In this document: piece by piece, positions 7,060 to 15,342 of the stretch
Layout: each line of letters starts with the position of its first letter
Position numbering within the stretch: the first letter of the stretch is position 1
From: CAZLWF01 sp031972835
GTDB lineage: Bacteria > Patescibacteriota > Minisyncoccia > Phycocordibacterales > UBA9973
Assembly: GCA_031972835.1 (NCBI GenBank)
Contig: DALYDX010000009.1
Location: 1 to 33,866 of the forward strand
Reading direction: 5' to 3'
Length of the DNA stretch: 33,866 nucleotides
The notes under the pieces: model-generated
What the model was told of the DNA's origin: nothing
The model's database searches: none
The model's input: the letters and a program-made list of their open reading frames with translations, nothing else
Position numbers and translations under genes: made by a program

Positions 7060-7587
7060 TTAGAAAAGAATCAGTTCATGTGAACACATGGAATCGTAGC
7101 TATGTGTATCAACAATCTTTTGTTGATCCTCAGATCCATAGATTATTTTATAACCATATCTAACAGGTGTACCATTTGTAGTTATGATCATGATTGATTT
7201 TATCTTCTGGTCTTTTGTTGCAACAAGATTATATCGGCGCACCTCATGTAAGAGATCACTCCAATAAATATGTTTTTTAGGATCATCTGTAGTCATGGAA
7301 GTAAGGTCCTCACAAAATATCTCCTGGAGAGTGACCATCACGATCTCTTTCTTTATCTTCGCATCTCTTACAGAGATTGAACGTTTAAAGAAAAAAACAG
7401 TTACTGCCCCAAACCCAAAAGTGGCAACAATACAGAGTGCAAGTTGCTGCGGATTTTCTGCAAGGGTAAGATTTTTAAGTGACAAGCACGCCAACAATAA
7501 GGCAGCCAAGCCAGCAAAGAGTTTATGTCTCTCCTCTTTTGTTAGAGGATTTTTTTGCTCAATCTGAGCCTTTTGCATCTGATTCAT
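7060..7587 (-). CDS. Hypothetical two-TM membrane protein, 175 aa
   Basis: A polar, Gln/Lys-rich N-terminus (about 20 residues) precedes two hydrophobic segments, about 24-43 (LFAGLAALLLACLSLKNLTL) and 49-67 (LALCIVATFGFGAVTVFFF). A cytoplasmic domain of about 105 residues with mixed alpha/beta character follows (IMIITTNGTPVRYGYKIIYGSEDQQ near the end). The pattern is a membrane-tethered sensor-like or structural protein; no family recognised. Later in-frame ATG at residue 4 is an equally possible start. It shares its terminator with the convergent PH-domain gene. Confidence 0.6.
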   Translation of the reverse strand: MNQMQKAQIEQKNPLTKEERHKLFAGLAALLLACLSLKNLTLAENPQQLALCIVATFGFGAVTVFFFKRSISVRDAKIKKEIVMVTLQEIFCEDLTSMTTDDPKKHIYWSDLLHEVRRYNLVATKDQKIKSIMIITTNGTPVRYGYKIIYGSEDQQKIVDTHSYDSMCSHELILF

Positions 7588-7661
7588 ATATGTGTTTTTT
7601 GTTTCGTGAACTAAATATCTAGCAAGTACTTTAACACATAAAAATATACATGTCCAATAGA

Positions 7662-7687
7662 AAAAGCCGCGCGAAACGCGCGGCTTT
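7662..7687 (-). terminator. Intrinsic terminator of the argS-HD operon
   Basis: AAAGCCGCGCG-TTT-CGCGCGGCTTT followed by TTCTATT on the - strand, starting 4 nt after the HD gene's stop: a long GC-rich stem and a short U-tract. Confidence 0.85.
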
Positions 7688-7690
7688 ATT

Positions 7691-8401
7691 TTAAGATGTT
7701 ACTTTTTCAAAATTCATGACTATAGGCTCATGTGCCTTGTCTATTATCCCACCTTCTATAAGCTCCTCTTTGTATCCTTGCCAGAAAGATACAAGACGAG
7801 TATAGCGTTTCTGAGACAGGCTTTTCCCTTCCAGTGTGTGCATAGTTTCAGAAACTTTAAATAAACGTTTCTTGAAAAGCTCTATGCTTGCCCCAACACT
7901 TTCACTTAGCTCACCTTCACACAGTGGATCCAATGGATCATAGAACGGACGATTCATTTCGCCACCTGAATTGAAAGTGCGCATAATAGCAAACACTCCA
8001 ACTGACTCGAGTTTATCTGCATCTTGAGTGATGGCAGACTCCCAGCTAGATGGTTCAAGCCCTTTAGAGAATGAGCATTCTCGGATGCAGGTTTGTACTG
8101 CAGGAATCTTTACAGTCGGATAACCTTCAATCGTCCTCAGTAATTCTCCGGCAAGCTTTGCGCTATCGTCAGTCGCATGTTTGTTCCTAGGGTCATCTTT
8201 CGCATAGATTACTGCGTCGTGACATATGAGCGCAGGCACAAGTACTACATAATCTGTAACCTGTATGTGTTCGGCTTTGGCAATCCGCATACCAAGATTG
8301 AATACTCGACGAATGTGCTCAATATCATGAGAATGATCATGCTCTGTGATGTGGGGTTTGAGTAATCGAAAACACTCTTCTGTAAGAAATTTTATGTCCA
8401 T
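7691..8401 (-). CDS. HD-domain metal-dependent phosphohydrolase
   Basis: The 236-residue protein carries the HD-domain signature: an N-terminal His-rich segment HDHSHDIEHIRRV (His25/His29), LICHDAV (His61-Asp62) and QDADKLES (Asp127), the metal ligands of the superfamily. The sequence after the third motif (VGVFAIMRTF...FYDPLDPL) resembles the YedJ-type uncharacterised HD hydrolases. Members of the superfamily hydrolyse phosphomonoesters or nucleotides; the substrate here cannot be read from sequence. The start lies 43 nt after the argS stop with no terminator between, so it is probably co-transcribed with argS. Confidence 0.85.
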   Translation of the reverse strand: MDIKFLTEECFRLLKPHITEHDHSHDIEHIRRVFNLGMRIAKAEHIQVTDYVVLVPALICHDAVIYAKDDPRNKHATDDSAKLAGELLRTIEGYPTVKIPAVQTCIRECSFSKGLEPSSWESAITQDADKLESVGVFAIMRTFNSGGEMNRPFYDPLDPLCEGELSESVGASIELFKKRLFKVSETMHTLEGKSLSQKRYTRLVSFWQGYKEELIEGGIIDKAHEPIVMNFEKVTS

Positions 8402-8443
8402 AAATAACTTTTTTAGAACAATAGCAAATCGAAACCGATTAGT

Positions 8444-10159
8444 CTACATTTTATCGGGTGCTTTTATACCTAGTATGTGGAGTCCATTTTTTTGGACTGT
8501 TTCAAAAGCGTTAGTTATCATAACTTTATATCCACTTGTCTTGTCTGTATCGTCCACAATCTGAGTTTCTGCATAGAAAGAATTGAAGCTGCGGGCAAGT
8601 TCTATCAAATATGAAGCCACAGCATGTGGTGCATACTCTTTGTAGGCAAGCGAGACAACTTCAGGAAATCTATAAAGCAATCTTTCTATTTCAAAGATAT
8701 TTTCTGTAGTATTTTGATTCGATATATCTACACCTGAGGATTTTGCTTTTTCTAAAATTGAACATGCACGAGCGTGAGAGTATGACAGATACGGCCCTGA
8801 ATCTCCTTCAAATGAAAGTGACTTATCAAAATCAAAAATTATATCTCTACCTGTCGCCTGTTTGAGTACAGAATATTTCAAAGCTGAAACTGCTATATCG
8901 TTCACAAGATCTTTGTCTTCTGCTCTGTTGCTCTCTTTCATTTTTTCTTCTACCTTCTCACTTATATCAGAAAGTAAAGAATCGCCAGTAACAACATCGC
9001 CGGTACGAGAAGACATCTTTCCAGTAGGCAATCTAAGCATCCCGTGAGATATATGTTTTGTTTTGGATGCTAAATCTGGGAAAACTTGATGCATCGCCTC
9101 TAGTAACACACGGAAATAATCGTTAATTTCATTACCAGTTACTACGATTGATTCATCGTACTGATAACTATCGAATTTTATTTTTGAAAGTCCGAGTTCC
9201 TTGGCCTCATATGTCGGCAAACCTTCACTGTTTATAAATACACGTGTATGAAGTTTCGGATTGTGTTTTTCACCTTTAAATATAATTGCGCCATTTTCGC
9301 CATTTTCAAAAATCCCATTTTCTATATTTGATTCGACAATGCTTTTACCAAATTCTCCTGTTTTACTTTCAAAAAAATAAAAATCAAACTTTGTTCCAAG
9401 TTTTTTATAAATTTCTTCAAAGTATTCCAAACTTTTTGCTCTACCTAGGTCATAAAATTTATTCACATCAGAATCAGAGAGTTCATATATTTTTTTATTT
9501 AAATCCTTGATTAAGTTTTTATTTTCTACTGTGTCCCCTTCAAGTTTTGAGCCGAGAGCATAACAAGAACCCAAGAATTTTGCCCAAACTTCAATCGGAG
9601 CATCTTCACTTGGCATATTATCTTTGTTCTCGATCATTCCAAAAATCGCTTTCGCCACATGCAATCCTACATCGCCTTGGTAACAAGCGCGTTTTATCTC
9701 TGCACCATTCCACTCTATGATACGAGAGAGTGTCTCACCTATGGTGTTACTCATCAGATGTCCTATATGAAATTCCTTGAAAGGGTTCGGGTCAGTGTAT
9801 TCAATAATTACTTTTTTACCAGAAAGTAAATTTGTTTTACCAAAATTTTTATCATTAGATATACTGTTTATCGAATCTATGAAAAAAGAATGCGACAAGT
9901 AGATATTTATAAAACCTACTCCTGCAACTTCTATTTTTTCAATATCTTCTGGTAGGTCTTTTTGTATTGATTCAACTATACTCTCGGCTACTTCTTTTGG
10001 ATTCTTGCCGATCTTTTTCGAGGCAATCAAGGCTATGTTTGTAGAGTAATCCCCGTGCACCAAATCACCCGGGTGCTCCCAGTTTATTTCTATATCATTT
10101 ACACCTAGACCGGCAACGATATTCTTTATTTTTTCACCCAATACCTCTAAAACTTCCAT
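8444..10159 (-). CDS. argS: Arginyl-tRNA synthetase
   Basis: A 571-residue class I synthetase charging tRNA-Arg. It has the N-terminal Add-1 domain with HGDYSTNIAL (about 35-44), the HIGH box FHIGH (130-134) preceded by EYTDPNPFKE, and the KMSK-like loop GKMSSRTGDVV (380-390). The C-terminal anticodon-binding DALR domain is marked by GPYLSYSHARACSIL and ends in KNGLHILGIKAPDKM. Length matches bacterial ArgRS (550-590). Unlike many ArgRS, a recognisable KMSxR loop is retained. The promoter lies in the 25 bp upstream, where TAAAAT ends 9 nt before the ATG. It is followed by the HD hydrolase gene. Confidence 0.95.
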   Translation of the reverse strand: MEVLEVLGEKIKNIVAGLGVNDIEINWEHPGDLVHGDYSTNIALIASKKIGKNPKEVAESIVESIQKDLPEDIEKIEVAGVGFINIYLSHSFFIDSINSISNDKNFGKTNLLSGKKVIIEYTDPNPFKEFHIGHLMSNTIGETLSRIIEWNGAEIKRACYQGDVGLHVAKAIFGMIENKDNMPSEDAPIEVWAKFLGSCYALGSKLEGDTVENKNLIKDLNKKIYELSDSDVNKFYDLGRAKSLEYFEEIYKKLGTKFDFYFFESKTGEFGKSIVESNIENGIFENGENGAIIFKGEKHNPKLHTRVFINSEGLPTYEAKELGLSKIKFDSYQYDESIVVTGNEINDYFRVLLEAMHQVFPDLASKTKHISHGMLRLPTGKMSSRTGDVVTGDSLLSDISEKVEEKMKESNRAEDKDLVNDIAVSALKYSVLKQATGRDIIFDFDKSLSFEGDSGPYLSYSHARACSILEKAKSSGVDISNQNTTENIFEIERLLYRFPEVVSLAYKEYAPHAVASYLIELARSFNSFYAETQIVDDTDKTSGYKVMITNAFETVQKNGLHILGIKAPDKM

Positions 10160-10183
10160 ATTCGAGATTTTAGCATAAAAAAG

Positions 10184-10210
10184 AAAAAACTCCTGTTGTG
10201 GGAGTTTTGT
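10184..10210 (-). terminator. Intrinsic terminator of the 10213-10995 gene
   Basis: On the - strand AAAACTCCC-ACAA-CAGGAGTTTTTTC forms a short stem with a T6 tract, just after the stop at 10213 and directly upstream of the argS promoter region. Confidence 0.7.
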
Positions 10211-10212
10211 TT

Positions 10213-10995
10213 TTAAAAAATTTCGACTTCAGAATCTTTAAGTCTTTCCATTACTTTTTCAATATAAGAAAGCTCGTATTTCTGGCTTTCTAGAAAAAGA
10301 CTTACGACAGATATGGGTATTTTGTTCTTGTAATACTTATATCTTCGGTGTTTAATTTTCTGTCTATCAAATAAATCAATAAGCATTTTACTTAAAGACT
10401 CAATTCGCATCTCAGAAGATTCATCACCATACTGATCTATTTGAATTGCCTCTTTAAACCGCTCAATTGGAAAAGATTTTTCAATTTCTGACTTGCGTAC
10501 TTCCACTTCCCTGTTTTCATGAATCTGAAAAGTAGAATTATCGTCTTTCTCTTCTTCCAAAATAATACTTTCAGATAAAAGATACTCATAATACTCAAGG
10601 TCTTCACTCAAAAATTTGTCGAGCAAACCTTTCAGTATAAAAAATTCAACATTCCAATCATCGAAAGGATTATACTCCTTGTACTTTTTCTTGTAGAAAA
10701 TCAACGTCGAATGCGTGCTTTTTGCTTCTTTATCAAACCCCAAAAGAGTACTTATATCCTTCAAAATTACATACTTTTCAAGATGCTCAAGCAACTTGAT
10801 ACACAGCAAGGCCCTGCACACGACTCTCTTTTTCAATCTAGAACCCTTTTCCCCAGAGTACAATATTTCTTTCTCTGTTATAGAGAGTCTGGGTTTACTG
10901 GACTCTACTATAGATCTCAATAGTATATTCGTAAGTTTTATATCAGATTCCTGAATGGTCCTTTTTTTAAAAAACCTTCTTTTTTTTCTAGCCAT
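10213..10995 (-). CDS. Basic protein with possible DnaA domain IV-like HTH, 260 aa
   Basis: I place the start at the ATG MARKKRRFFKKR (10995) because a promoter (TTTACA-N16-TATAGT) lies 18-46 nt upstream; the longer frame to 11055 begins before that promoter. The N-terminus is strongly basic. Residues about 55-105 (numbered from this start) resemble the DNA-binding domain IV of DnaA: SRLKKRVVCRALLCIKLLEHL, then LKDISTLLGFDKEA, then THSTLIFYKKKYKEY. These echo the R..A..L....L....I...FGG..H(T/S)T pattern, including the HST triplet. The rest is charged and helical with many Glu/Lys. No ATPase domain is present, so it is not DnaA itself. Domain assignment is tentative. Confidence 0.55.
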   Translation of the reverse strand: MARKKRRFFKKRTIQESDIKLTNILLRSIVESSKPRLSITEKEILYSGEKGSRLKKRVVCRALLCIKLLEHLEKYVILKDISTLLGFDKEAKSTHSTLIFYKKKYKEYNPFDDWNVEFFILKGLLDKFLSEDLEYYEYLLSESIILEEEKDDNSTFQIHENREVEVRKSEIEKSFPIERFKEAIQIDQYGDESSEMRIESLSKMLIDLFDRQKIKHRRYKYYKNKIPISVVSLFLESQKYELSYIEKVMERLKDSEVEIF

Positions 10996-11013
10996 TTTGT
11001 ACTTTTTTTTAAC

Positions 11014-11041
11014 ACTATACAAGAAACTAGATAAATGTAAA
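11014..11041 (-). promoter_or_regulatory. Promoter deciding the start of the DnaA-IV-like gene
   Basis: TTTACA (11041-11036), 16-nt spacer, TATAGT (11019-11014) on the - strand. The transcript would start near 11007, giving a short leader without Shine-Dalgarno before ATG 10995. Confidence 0.6.
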
Positions 11042-11060
11042 CCAAAAATACGCAATAGAA

Positions 11061-11086
11061 AAATCTCCCGAGCTCGGGAGATTTAT
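11061..11086 (-). terminator. Intrinsic terminator of tmk
   Basis: AAATCTCCCGA-GCTCGGGAGATTT is a perfect palindrome followed on the - strand by TTCTATT; it lies 2 nt after the tmk stop. Confidence 0.8.
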
Positions 11087-11087
11087 T

Positions 11088-11678
11088 TTATTTATTCAAA
11101 AACGGAGAAACTATTTGCCAAATATCATAGTGAACTTCATATGGAGTACGATTTGCATTTACAATTTTCCAACCATATTGTTCTGCAAGCTCCATATGAA
11201 CTTCTCTAACTCGATTAATCAAAGGATTGTCATTTTCATGTTTATGATTTGCTTCCTTACCAGAAAGAAACCTGTGGCCATCCATCAATATAGCCAAGTC
11301 TTCTCGAACCAAATGTTCGTTTGCATCAATAAGAAAGTTCTTGTCTACCCCTGCACCGACACCCCAAGCAATACCTGTGCCTGTGTAGTCTTCAGCAAGA
11401 ACAATATTTTTTTCTAAAAGACTTAGGAGATCTTTTTCATGATCTGCTCTGTTCTCTACGTAAAGCATCTGAGCTTCTTTTGGTGTCATATTCTCAGGAT
11501 TACCACTACGCAAATACGCATTGATACGTTGCCCTGAAGGAATTTCATAAATCGGGTATTTTATTACCTTTATATCAAGACCAGATTTGGCTATTCGTGT
11601 ACCAAGCATTTGAGCTTGAGTTGATTTTCCAATATTGTTTATGCCGTATAAGGCAATAAATAAATGTTTACTATTCAT
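11088..11678 (-). CDS. tmk: Thymidylate (dTMP) kinase
   Basis: A 196-residue P-loop kinase converting dTMP to dTDP. The P-loop is YGINNIGKSTQ (11-21), in which the usual acidic or Gly residues of the EGxDGxGKST motif are replaced by Asn-Asn-Ile. EDYTGTGIAWGVGAG stands at the DRY/DR(Y/F)xxSxxAYQ position and HRFLSGKEANHKHENDN forms the LID region. The remainder (NRVREVHMELAEQYGWKIVNANRTPYEVHYDIWQIV) follows the TMPK C-terminus. The DR pair is changed to ED, so it is a divergent dTMP kinase. Its position beside glyA, thyA and folA supports the assignment. Unannotated deoxynucleoside kinase is the alternative. Confidence 0.8.
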   Translation of the reverse strand: MNSKHLFIALYGINNIGKSTQAQMLGTRIAKSGLDIKVIKYPIYEIPSGQRINAYLRSGNPENMTPKEAQMLYVENRADHEKDLLSLLEKNIVLAEDYTGTGIAWGVGAGVDKNFLIDANEHLVREDLAILMDGHRFLSGKEANHKHENDNPLINRVREVHMELAEQYGWKIVNANRTPYEVHYDIWQIVSPFLNK

Positions 11679-11723
11679 AGTAAAGAGCGTTTGTTCTATG
11701 TAATTTGTACCATAGACAACAAA

Positions 11724-11747
11724 AAAGGAGGTATTGCTACTTCCTTA
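11724..11747 (-). terminator. Terminator overlapping the glyA stop codon
   Basis: On the - strand AGGAAGTA-GCAA-TACCTCCT with T6 following; one mismatch in the stem. The glyA TAG stop lies inside the 5' arm. Confidence 0.65.
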
Positions 11748-12900
11748 AAACTGTGTTGATTTTCTGAGCGATTTTTTTCATATCTTTCTCGGTTTTTCCT
11801 CGGGTTGTTTCTGCTGCTGTGCCAAGTCTAATCCCAGATGGATCAAATGGAGATCGGAGTTCAAAGGGAATAGTATTTTTATTTACAATTACTCCTTCTC
11901 TTTCAAGACGCTCGCTTGCCTCTTTACCAGAAATACCTTTTCCGTTCATCCATGTATCTACCAAGATCAAATGTGAATCTGTACCACCAGAAACGATTCT
12001 CCAGCCAAGTTTTGAAAGCTCATCTGCAAGAGCTTTTGCATTTTTTATAATCTGTTTTGCATATTTTTTAAATTCCGGTTTGCTCGCCTCTGCCAAAGCT
12101 ACGCCAACCGATGCAATCTGATTTTCATGTGGTCCACCTTGAAGCCCTGGAAAAACAGCTTTATCTATTTTTTCTGAAAATTGTTTTTTTGAAAAAATCA
12201 TAGCACTACGTGGTCCGCGTAAAGTCTTGTGAGTTGTAGTAGTCACAATATCTGCATATGGAAACGGCGACGGATAAGCTCCTCCAGCTACAAGTCCTGC
12301 GATATGAGACATGTCCACTAGAAGTATTGCTCCGACAAAGTCAGCGATATGTCGAAATTTGTCCCAATCGACAATTCGTGGATATGCAGTAAATCCAGCG
12401 ACGATTATATCTGGTTTGTGAAGTGCGGCTTCGCGCTTTAGATCTTCGTAATCCAAAACCTCCTTGTCTTTGTCTACGTGGTATGGAATCTGTTTCCAGA
12501 AAATTCCTGAAGCTGAAACTTTGTGTCCGTGTGTTAGATGCCCGCCACTCTCAAGTGACATGCCAAATATTTTCCCACCCTTTGGGACTAGTGCAGTATA
12601 AACTGCCAAATTTGCTGGAGATCCAGAAAGCGGTTGTACATTTACACTCCATTCATCTCTATTTAGTTTAAATAATTTCAAAGCCCTGTCTTGAGTAAGC
12701 TTCTCAATTTTATCTATTGTTGAATTTCCTCCATAGTAACGCTTGCCTGGATAACCTTCGGAATACTTGTTTGTGAGTTCGCTGCCGAGAGCCTCTAATA
12801 CATCTTTTGAAACATAGTTTTCAGACGCAATCAAATTGACCACACTTTTCTGGCGCTTCTTTTCTTCTGCTATTAACTTTCCAATCTGTAAGTCTTTCAT
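11737..12900 (-). CDS. glyA: Serine hydroxymethyltransferase
   Basis: The PLP enzyme converts serine and tetrahydrofolate to glycine and 5,10-methylene-tetrahydrofolate, the carbon donor for thymidylate synthase. Visible hallmarks: NLIASENYVS (22-31), KYSEGYPGKRYYGG (45-58), the substrate/cofactor strand LLVDMSHIAGLVAGG (193-207) and the PLP lysine Lys225 in TTTTHKTLRGPRSAM. At 387 residues it is shorter than typical bacterial GlyA (410-430), with the shortening in the C-terminal domain. It reads away from the HIT-thyA pair across a 100-bp divergent promoter region, so the folate-carbon donor and the synthase are physically linked. Confidence 0.95.
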   Translation of the reverse strand: MKDLQIGKLIAEEKKRQKSVVNLIASENYVSKDVLEALGSELTNKYSEGYPGKRYYGGNSTIDKIEKLTQDRALKLFKLNRDEWSVNVQPLSGSPANLAVYTALVPKGGKIFGMSLESGGHLTHGHKVSASGIFWKQIPYHVDKDKEVLDYEDLKREAALHKPDIIVAGFTAYPRIVDWDKFRHIADFVGAILLVDMSHIAGLVAGGAYPSPFPYADIVTTTTHKTLRGPRSAMIFSKKQFSEKIDKAVFPGLQGGPHENQIASVGVALAEASKPEFKKYAKQIIKNAKALADELSKLGWRIVSGGTDSHLILVDTWMNGKGISGKEASERLEREGVIVNKNTIPFELRSPFDPSGIRLGTAAETTRGKTEKDMKKIAQKINTVLRK

Positions 12901-12954
12901 TATGTCTTAGATATTAACATGTAATTAATGCTTGTGTAAGTATCAAAAAAATCT

Positions 12955-12982
12955 TTGACATCCTGATTTTTTAGTGTATTGT
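12955..12982 (+). promoter_or_regulatory. Promoter of the HIT-thyA operon
   Basis: TTGACA (12955-12960), 16-nt spacer, TATTGT (12977-12982). This places the transcription start near 12989 and rules out the in-frame ATG at 12974, supporting ATG 13004. Confidence 0.65.
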
Positions 12983-13003
12983 GAAAGCAAATATTCTTTA
13001 TAT

Positions 13004-13450
13004 ATGGAAAAAAAATACTATGTAGATATTGAAAATGCTCGAGGAGAAACCTATAGAAAAACCATCCTCCAGATTATAGAAGATGGGGTATGCCCATTTT
13101 GTGAGAATCACTTAAAAAAATATCACACTGAGCCAATAATCAAAAAAACTGAGTATTGGTTACTTACAACAAACCAAAATAAATATCCAGGAACAAAAGT
13201 ACACCTCCTGGCAATTCTAAGAGAGCACGCTGAGAATTTAAATGAAATTCCTAGTGGTGCGCTCGAGGATTTAAATAAATTATTTATTTGGTCACAAAAA
13301 AAGTTTGGTATAAAAGGTGGTGGATATTCTATGCGTTTTGGAGATACTAAATTATCCGGAGCAACAGTAAAACATCTTCATGCTCAACTTTTTGAACCTG
13401 AAGAACTCGTAACAATTTTCATTGGACACTCAAAAAATGATAAAAAATGA
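13004..13450 (+). CDS. HIT-family nucleotide-binding protein
   Basis: A 148-residue protein with a CPFC zinc-type motif near residue 27 and a HIT-like active-site segment GATVKHLHAQLFEP (about 121-134). HIT proteins are nucleotide hydrolases or transferases acting on dinucleoside polyphosphates or nucleoside phosphoramidates. The usual H-x-H-x-H triad is reduced to HLHAQ: the third position is Gln, as in GalT/Ap4A-phosphorylase-type members that transfer nucleotidyl groups. It overlaps thyA by 4 nt (ATGA), so the two are translationally coupled. That suggests a role in nucleotide metabolism, but the substrate is unknown. The start was chosen by the promoter position. Confidence 0.75.
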   Translation: MEKKYYVDIENARGETYRKTILQIIEDGVCPFCENHLKKYHTEPIIKKTEYWLLTTNQNKYPGTKVHLLAILREHAENLNEIPSGALEDLNKLFIWSQKKFGIKGGGYSMRFGDTKLSGATVKHLHAQLFEPEELVTIFIGHSKNDKK

Positions 13451-14439
13451 TAAAAAAAGTACCAATTGTAAAATATCTTCCATATGAAGATAGAACAACA
13501 AATTCGGAATATCATAATGCACTAAGAAGAATCTGGGACGAAGGAACTACCCGTAATCCTGAATTTCACAATGGCACAGTAATAAAATTCTTTACCAATG
13601 TCATGAAATTCAATATGAGAGAGGGCTTCCCTATAATCACCGAGCGAAAAATTTCTACAGCAAACGGAGACTCAGAAAAAATGATGCGCTGGGCAATCGC
13701 TGAGATTATCGGATTTATTCATGGAGCTACTACACTTAGCGAACTTGAAAAATTCGGCTTACCAAAATTTTGGTGGAGACGATGGGTAGAACCTAGTCAT
13801 ATACAAAATGCTGAAGGAGTTAAATATTTCGACTTACCAGAGAACGACCCAGGTGAACACCTAGGAAGATTTTCTTACGGTGGAATATGGGGGCGCTTCC
13901 CCACTATGGACGGAGGTGAAACCAACCAATGGGAAAATGTAATTCTCCAAATGATAAAATCGCCTACAGCATTTACACACAGAGTTACAAATTGGTATCC
14001 ACCAGGTATCATCGTTCCAAAAGGACAAGGTAAAAGACAGGTTGTTGTCGCTCCATGCCACGGTGATGTGCAGATAGAACTCGATCCAGAAAACAGGATT
14101 CTAACATTGATTCATCTGCAGAGATCCGCGGATGTACCAGTAGGTGTGCCATACAACATGATTCACTATCCTGCGATCGGAATGATGCTTGCCTGCGTAC
14201 TTGGCTACACGTTTGAAGCATATCATCATGTTATGATCGACAGTCACTTCTATGTAGAAAAACAGAAAGAGAACGTAAAAATACTTCTTACTCGCGAACC
14301 TATGCGACTGCCGACAGTAATTCTTGATTTTGAACCCACAGGAGATCCAGTAAAAGATTTCTTTGCGATCAGACCATGGCATTTTCATTTGAGTGACTAC
14401 TACAGTCATCCGTATATGAAAATAGAAACAGAATTGTAA
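13447..14439 (+). CDS. thyA: Thymidylate synthase (ThyA family, divergent)
   Basis: A 330-residue folate-dependent enzyme methylating dUMP to dTMP. Key parts: the nucleophile Cys204 in APCHGDVQ, the phosphate-binding and Asn segment QRSADVPVGVPYNMIHYP (225-242) in which Asn237 matches the pyrimidine-selecting Asn of ThyA, and the C-terminal HFHLSDYYSHPYMK like the Y..HP.(I/M)K motif. Asn rather than Asp at that position argues for dUMP over dCMP as substrate, that is, against a dCMP hydroxymethylase. The N-terminal third contains a longer WWRRWVEP region than E. coli ThyA (264 aa). Coupled to the HIT gene and followed by a bidirectional terminator. Confidence 0.9.
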   Translation: MIKKVPIVKYLPYEDRTTNSEYHNALRRIWDEGTTRNPEFHNGTVIKFFTNVMKFNMREGFPIITERKISTANGDSEKMMRWAIAEIIGFIHGATTLSELEKFGLPKFWWRRWVEPSHIQNAEGVKYFDLPENDPGEHLGRFSYGGIWGRFPTMDGGETNQWENVILQMIKSPTAFTHRVTNWYPPGIIVPKGQGKRQVVVAPCHGDVQIELDPENRILTLIHLQRSADVPVGVPYNMIHYPAIGMMLACVLGYTFEAYHHVMIDSHFYVEKQKENVKILLTREPMRLPTVILDFEPTGDPVKDFFAIRPWHFHLSDYYSHPYMKIETEL

Positions 14440-14444
14440 AAAAT

Positions 14445-14470
14445 AAAACCCCGAAATTTCGGGGTTTTTC
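14445..14470. terminator. Bidirectional terminator between thyA and deaminase gene
   Basis: AAAACCCCGAAATTTCGGGGTTTTT, perfect stem with A- and T-tracts on both sides; ends thyA (+) and the convergent deaminase gene (-). Confidence 0.85.
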
Positions 14471-14484
14471 TTATTTCAAAAACT

Positions 14485-15342
14485 TTAATTTTCTGGAATA
14501 ACACGGTAAAGCTTTATATTATTTTTCTTCAGAACACTTTCTCCATCGAGCCTGGAGTATCCTTGTTCAAAATAAATTTGCTTAATACCACTTTCTGCAA
14601 CAATTTTCGCACAGACAGGACACGGAAACACAGTAACATAGAGCGTCGCACCTTCGAGTGCTATACCCTGACGAGCAGCATTTGCAATCGCAGTAGTTTC
14701 AGAGTGAATCGCAGTTGAAAGTTCTATGGATTCACCGGCATCGAAGTTGCTTCGCGGGTCACCGTTTTCATACAAGCCACGATCGTCTGGATGATGATTG
14801 AAACCAAATATTTCTATACCGTCAACTGTGACAATTACGCTTCCTATTTGTCTCCACCAATCGTTGCTCTTTTGTGCCAGCTGTTTGGTTTTTTCCATGT
14901 ACATCCTAGCACGCTCTTCTTCAGTAAAAGTAACGTCTGCTTCGACTTCCACAGTCTTAAGTGTAAACTTACGATCCATTCGCAAAAACACATCCTGAAA
15001 AACAACTTTACCATTCAAAGAAAATATCTCTGAAAATTCATGAGAAATATCCTCATCAGGCATGTAGATATGTACATTCTCTGAAATTAGATAATTTATC
15101 ATAATCGGAGACTCAATAACCTGCGAATCGTAACCGTATTTTTGTACTGCTGTTTTAACCAAAGTAGTACTTATCGCTCGCAGATCTCTTTCTTTGTAGG
15201 TCTTCGCTTTTGGTAGATGTTCTAATATACCATCACCCAAAATATAAACTGTACCTCTACCTTTCCCAAGGCAAGAATCAATAAACTTCAGATACCCCGC
15301 ATGAACAATAGGCATGTAAAGTATTACTGCTTTACTTTCCAT
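14485..15342 (-). CDS. dCMP/cytidine deaminase with extra N-terminal domain
   Basis: The C-terminal half (about 145-285) is a zinc deaminase of the dCMP/CDA superfamily: AIHSETTAIANAARQG (His215, Glu217, numbered from the upstream GTG) and VFPCPVCAKIV (Cys243, Cys246) supply the zinc ligands and proton shuttle. The insert HHPDDRGLYENGDPRSNF precedes it as in dCMP deaminases. dCMP deamination gives dUMP for the adjacent thyA. The N-terminal ~140 residues (KAVILYMPIVHAGYLKFID...) form an alpha/beta domain I do not recognise. ATG 15342 is chosen because GGAGG lies 5 nt upstream. It overlaps the upstream nucleotidyltransferase gene by 11 nt. Confidence 0.8.
   Translation of the reverse strand: MESKAVILYMPIVHAGYLKFIDSCLGKGRGTVYILGDGILEHLPKAKTYKERDLRAISTTLVKTAVQKYGYDSQVIESPIMINYLISENVHIYMPDEDISHEFSEIFSLNGKVVFQDVFLRMDRKFTLKTVEVEADVTFTEEERARMYMEKTKQLAQKSNDWWRQIGSVIVTVDGIEIFGFNHHPDDRGLYENGDPRSNFDAGESIELSTAIHSETTAIANAARQGIALEGATLYVTVFPCPVCAKIVAESGIKQIYFEQGYSRLDGESVLKKNNIKLYRVIPEN

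Noticed and set aside
10996..11055. N-terminal extension of the DnaA-IV-like gene (MRIFGLHLSS...)
   Set aside because: The promoter boxes lie within this extension, so the downstream ATG at 10995 is the likely start.
13447..14439. dCMP hydroxymethylase instead of thymidylate synthase
   Set aside because: The pyrimidine-selecting residue is Asn (PYN), not Asp, and folate-cycle genes surround it.
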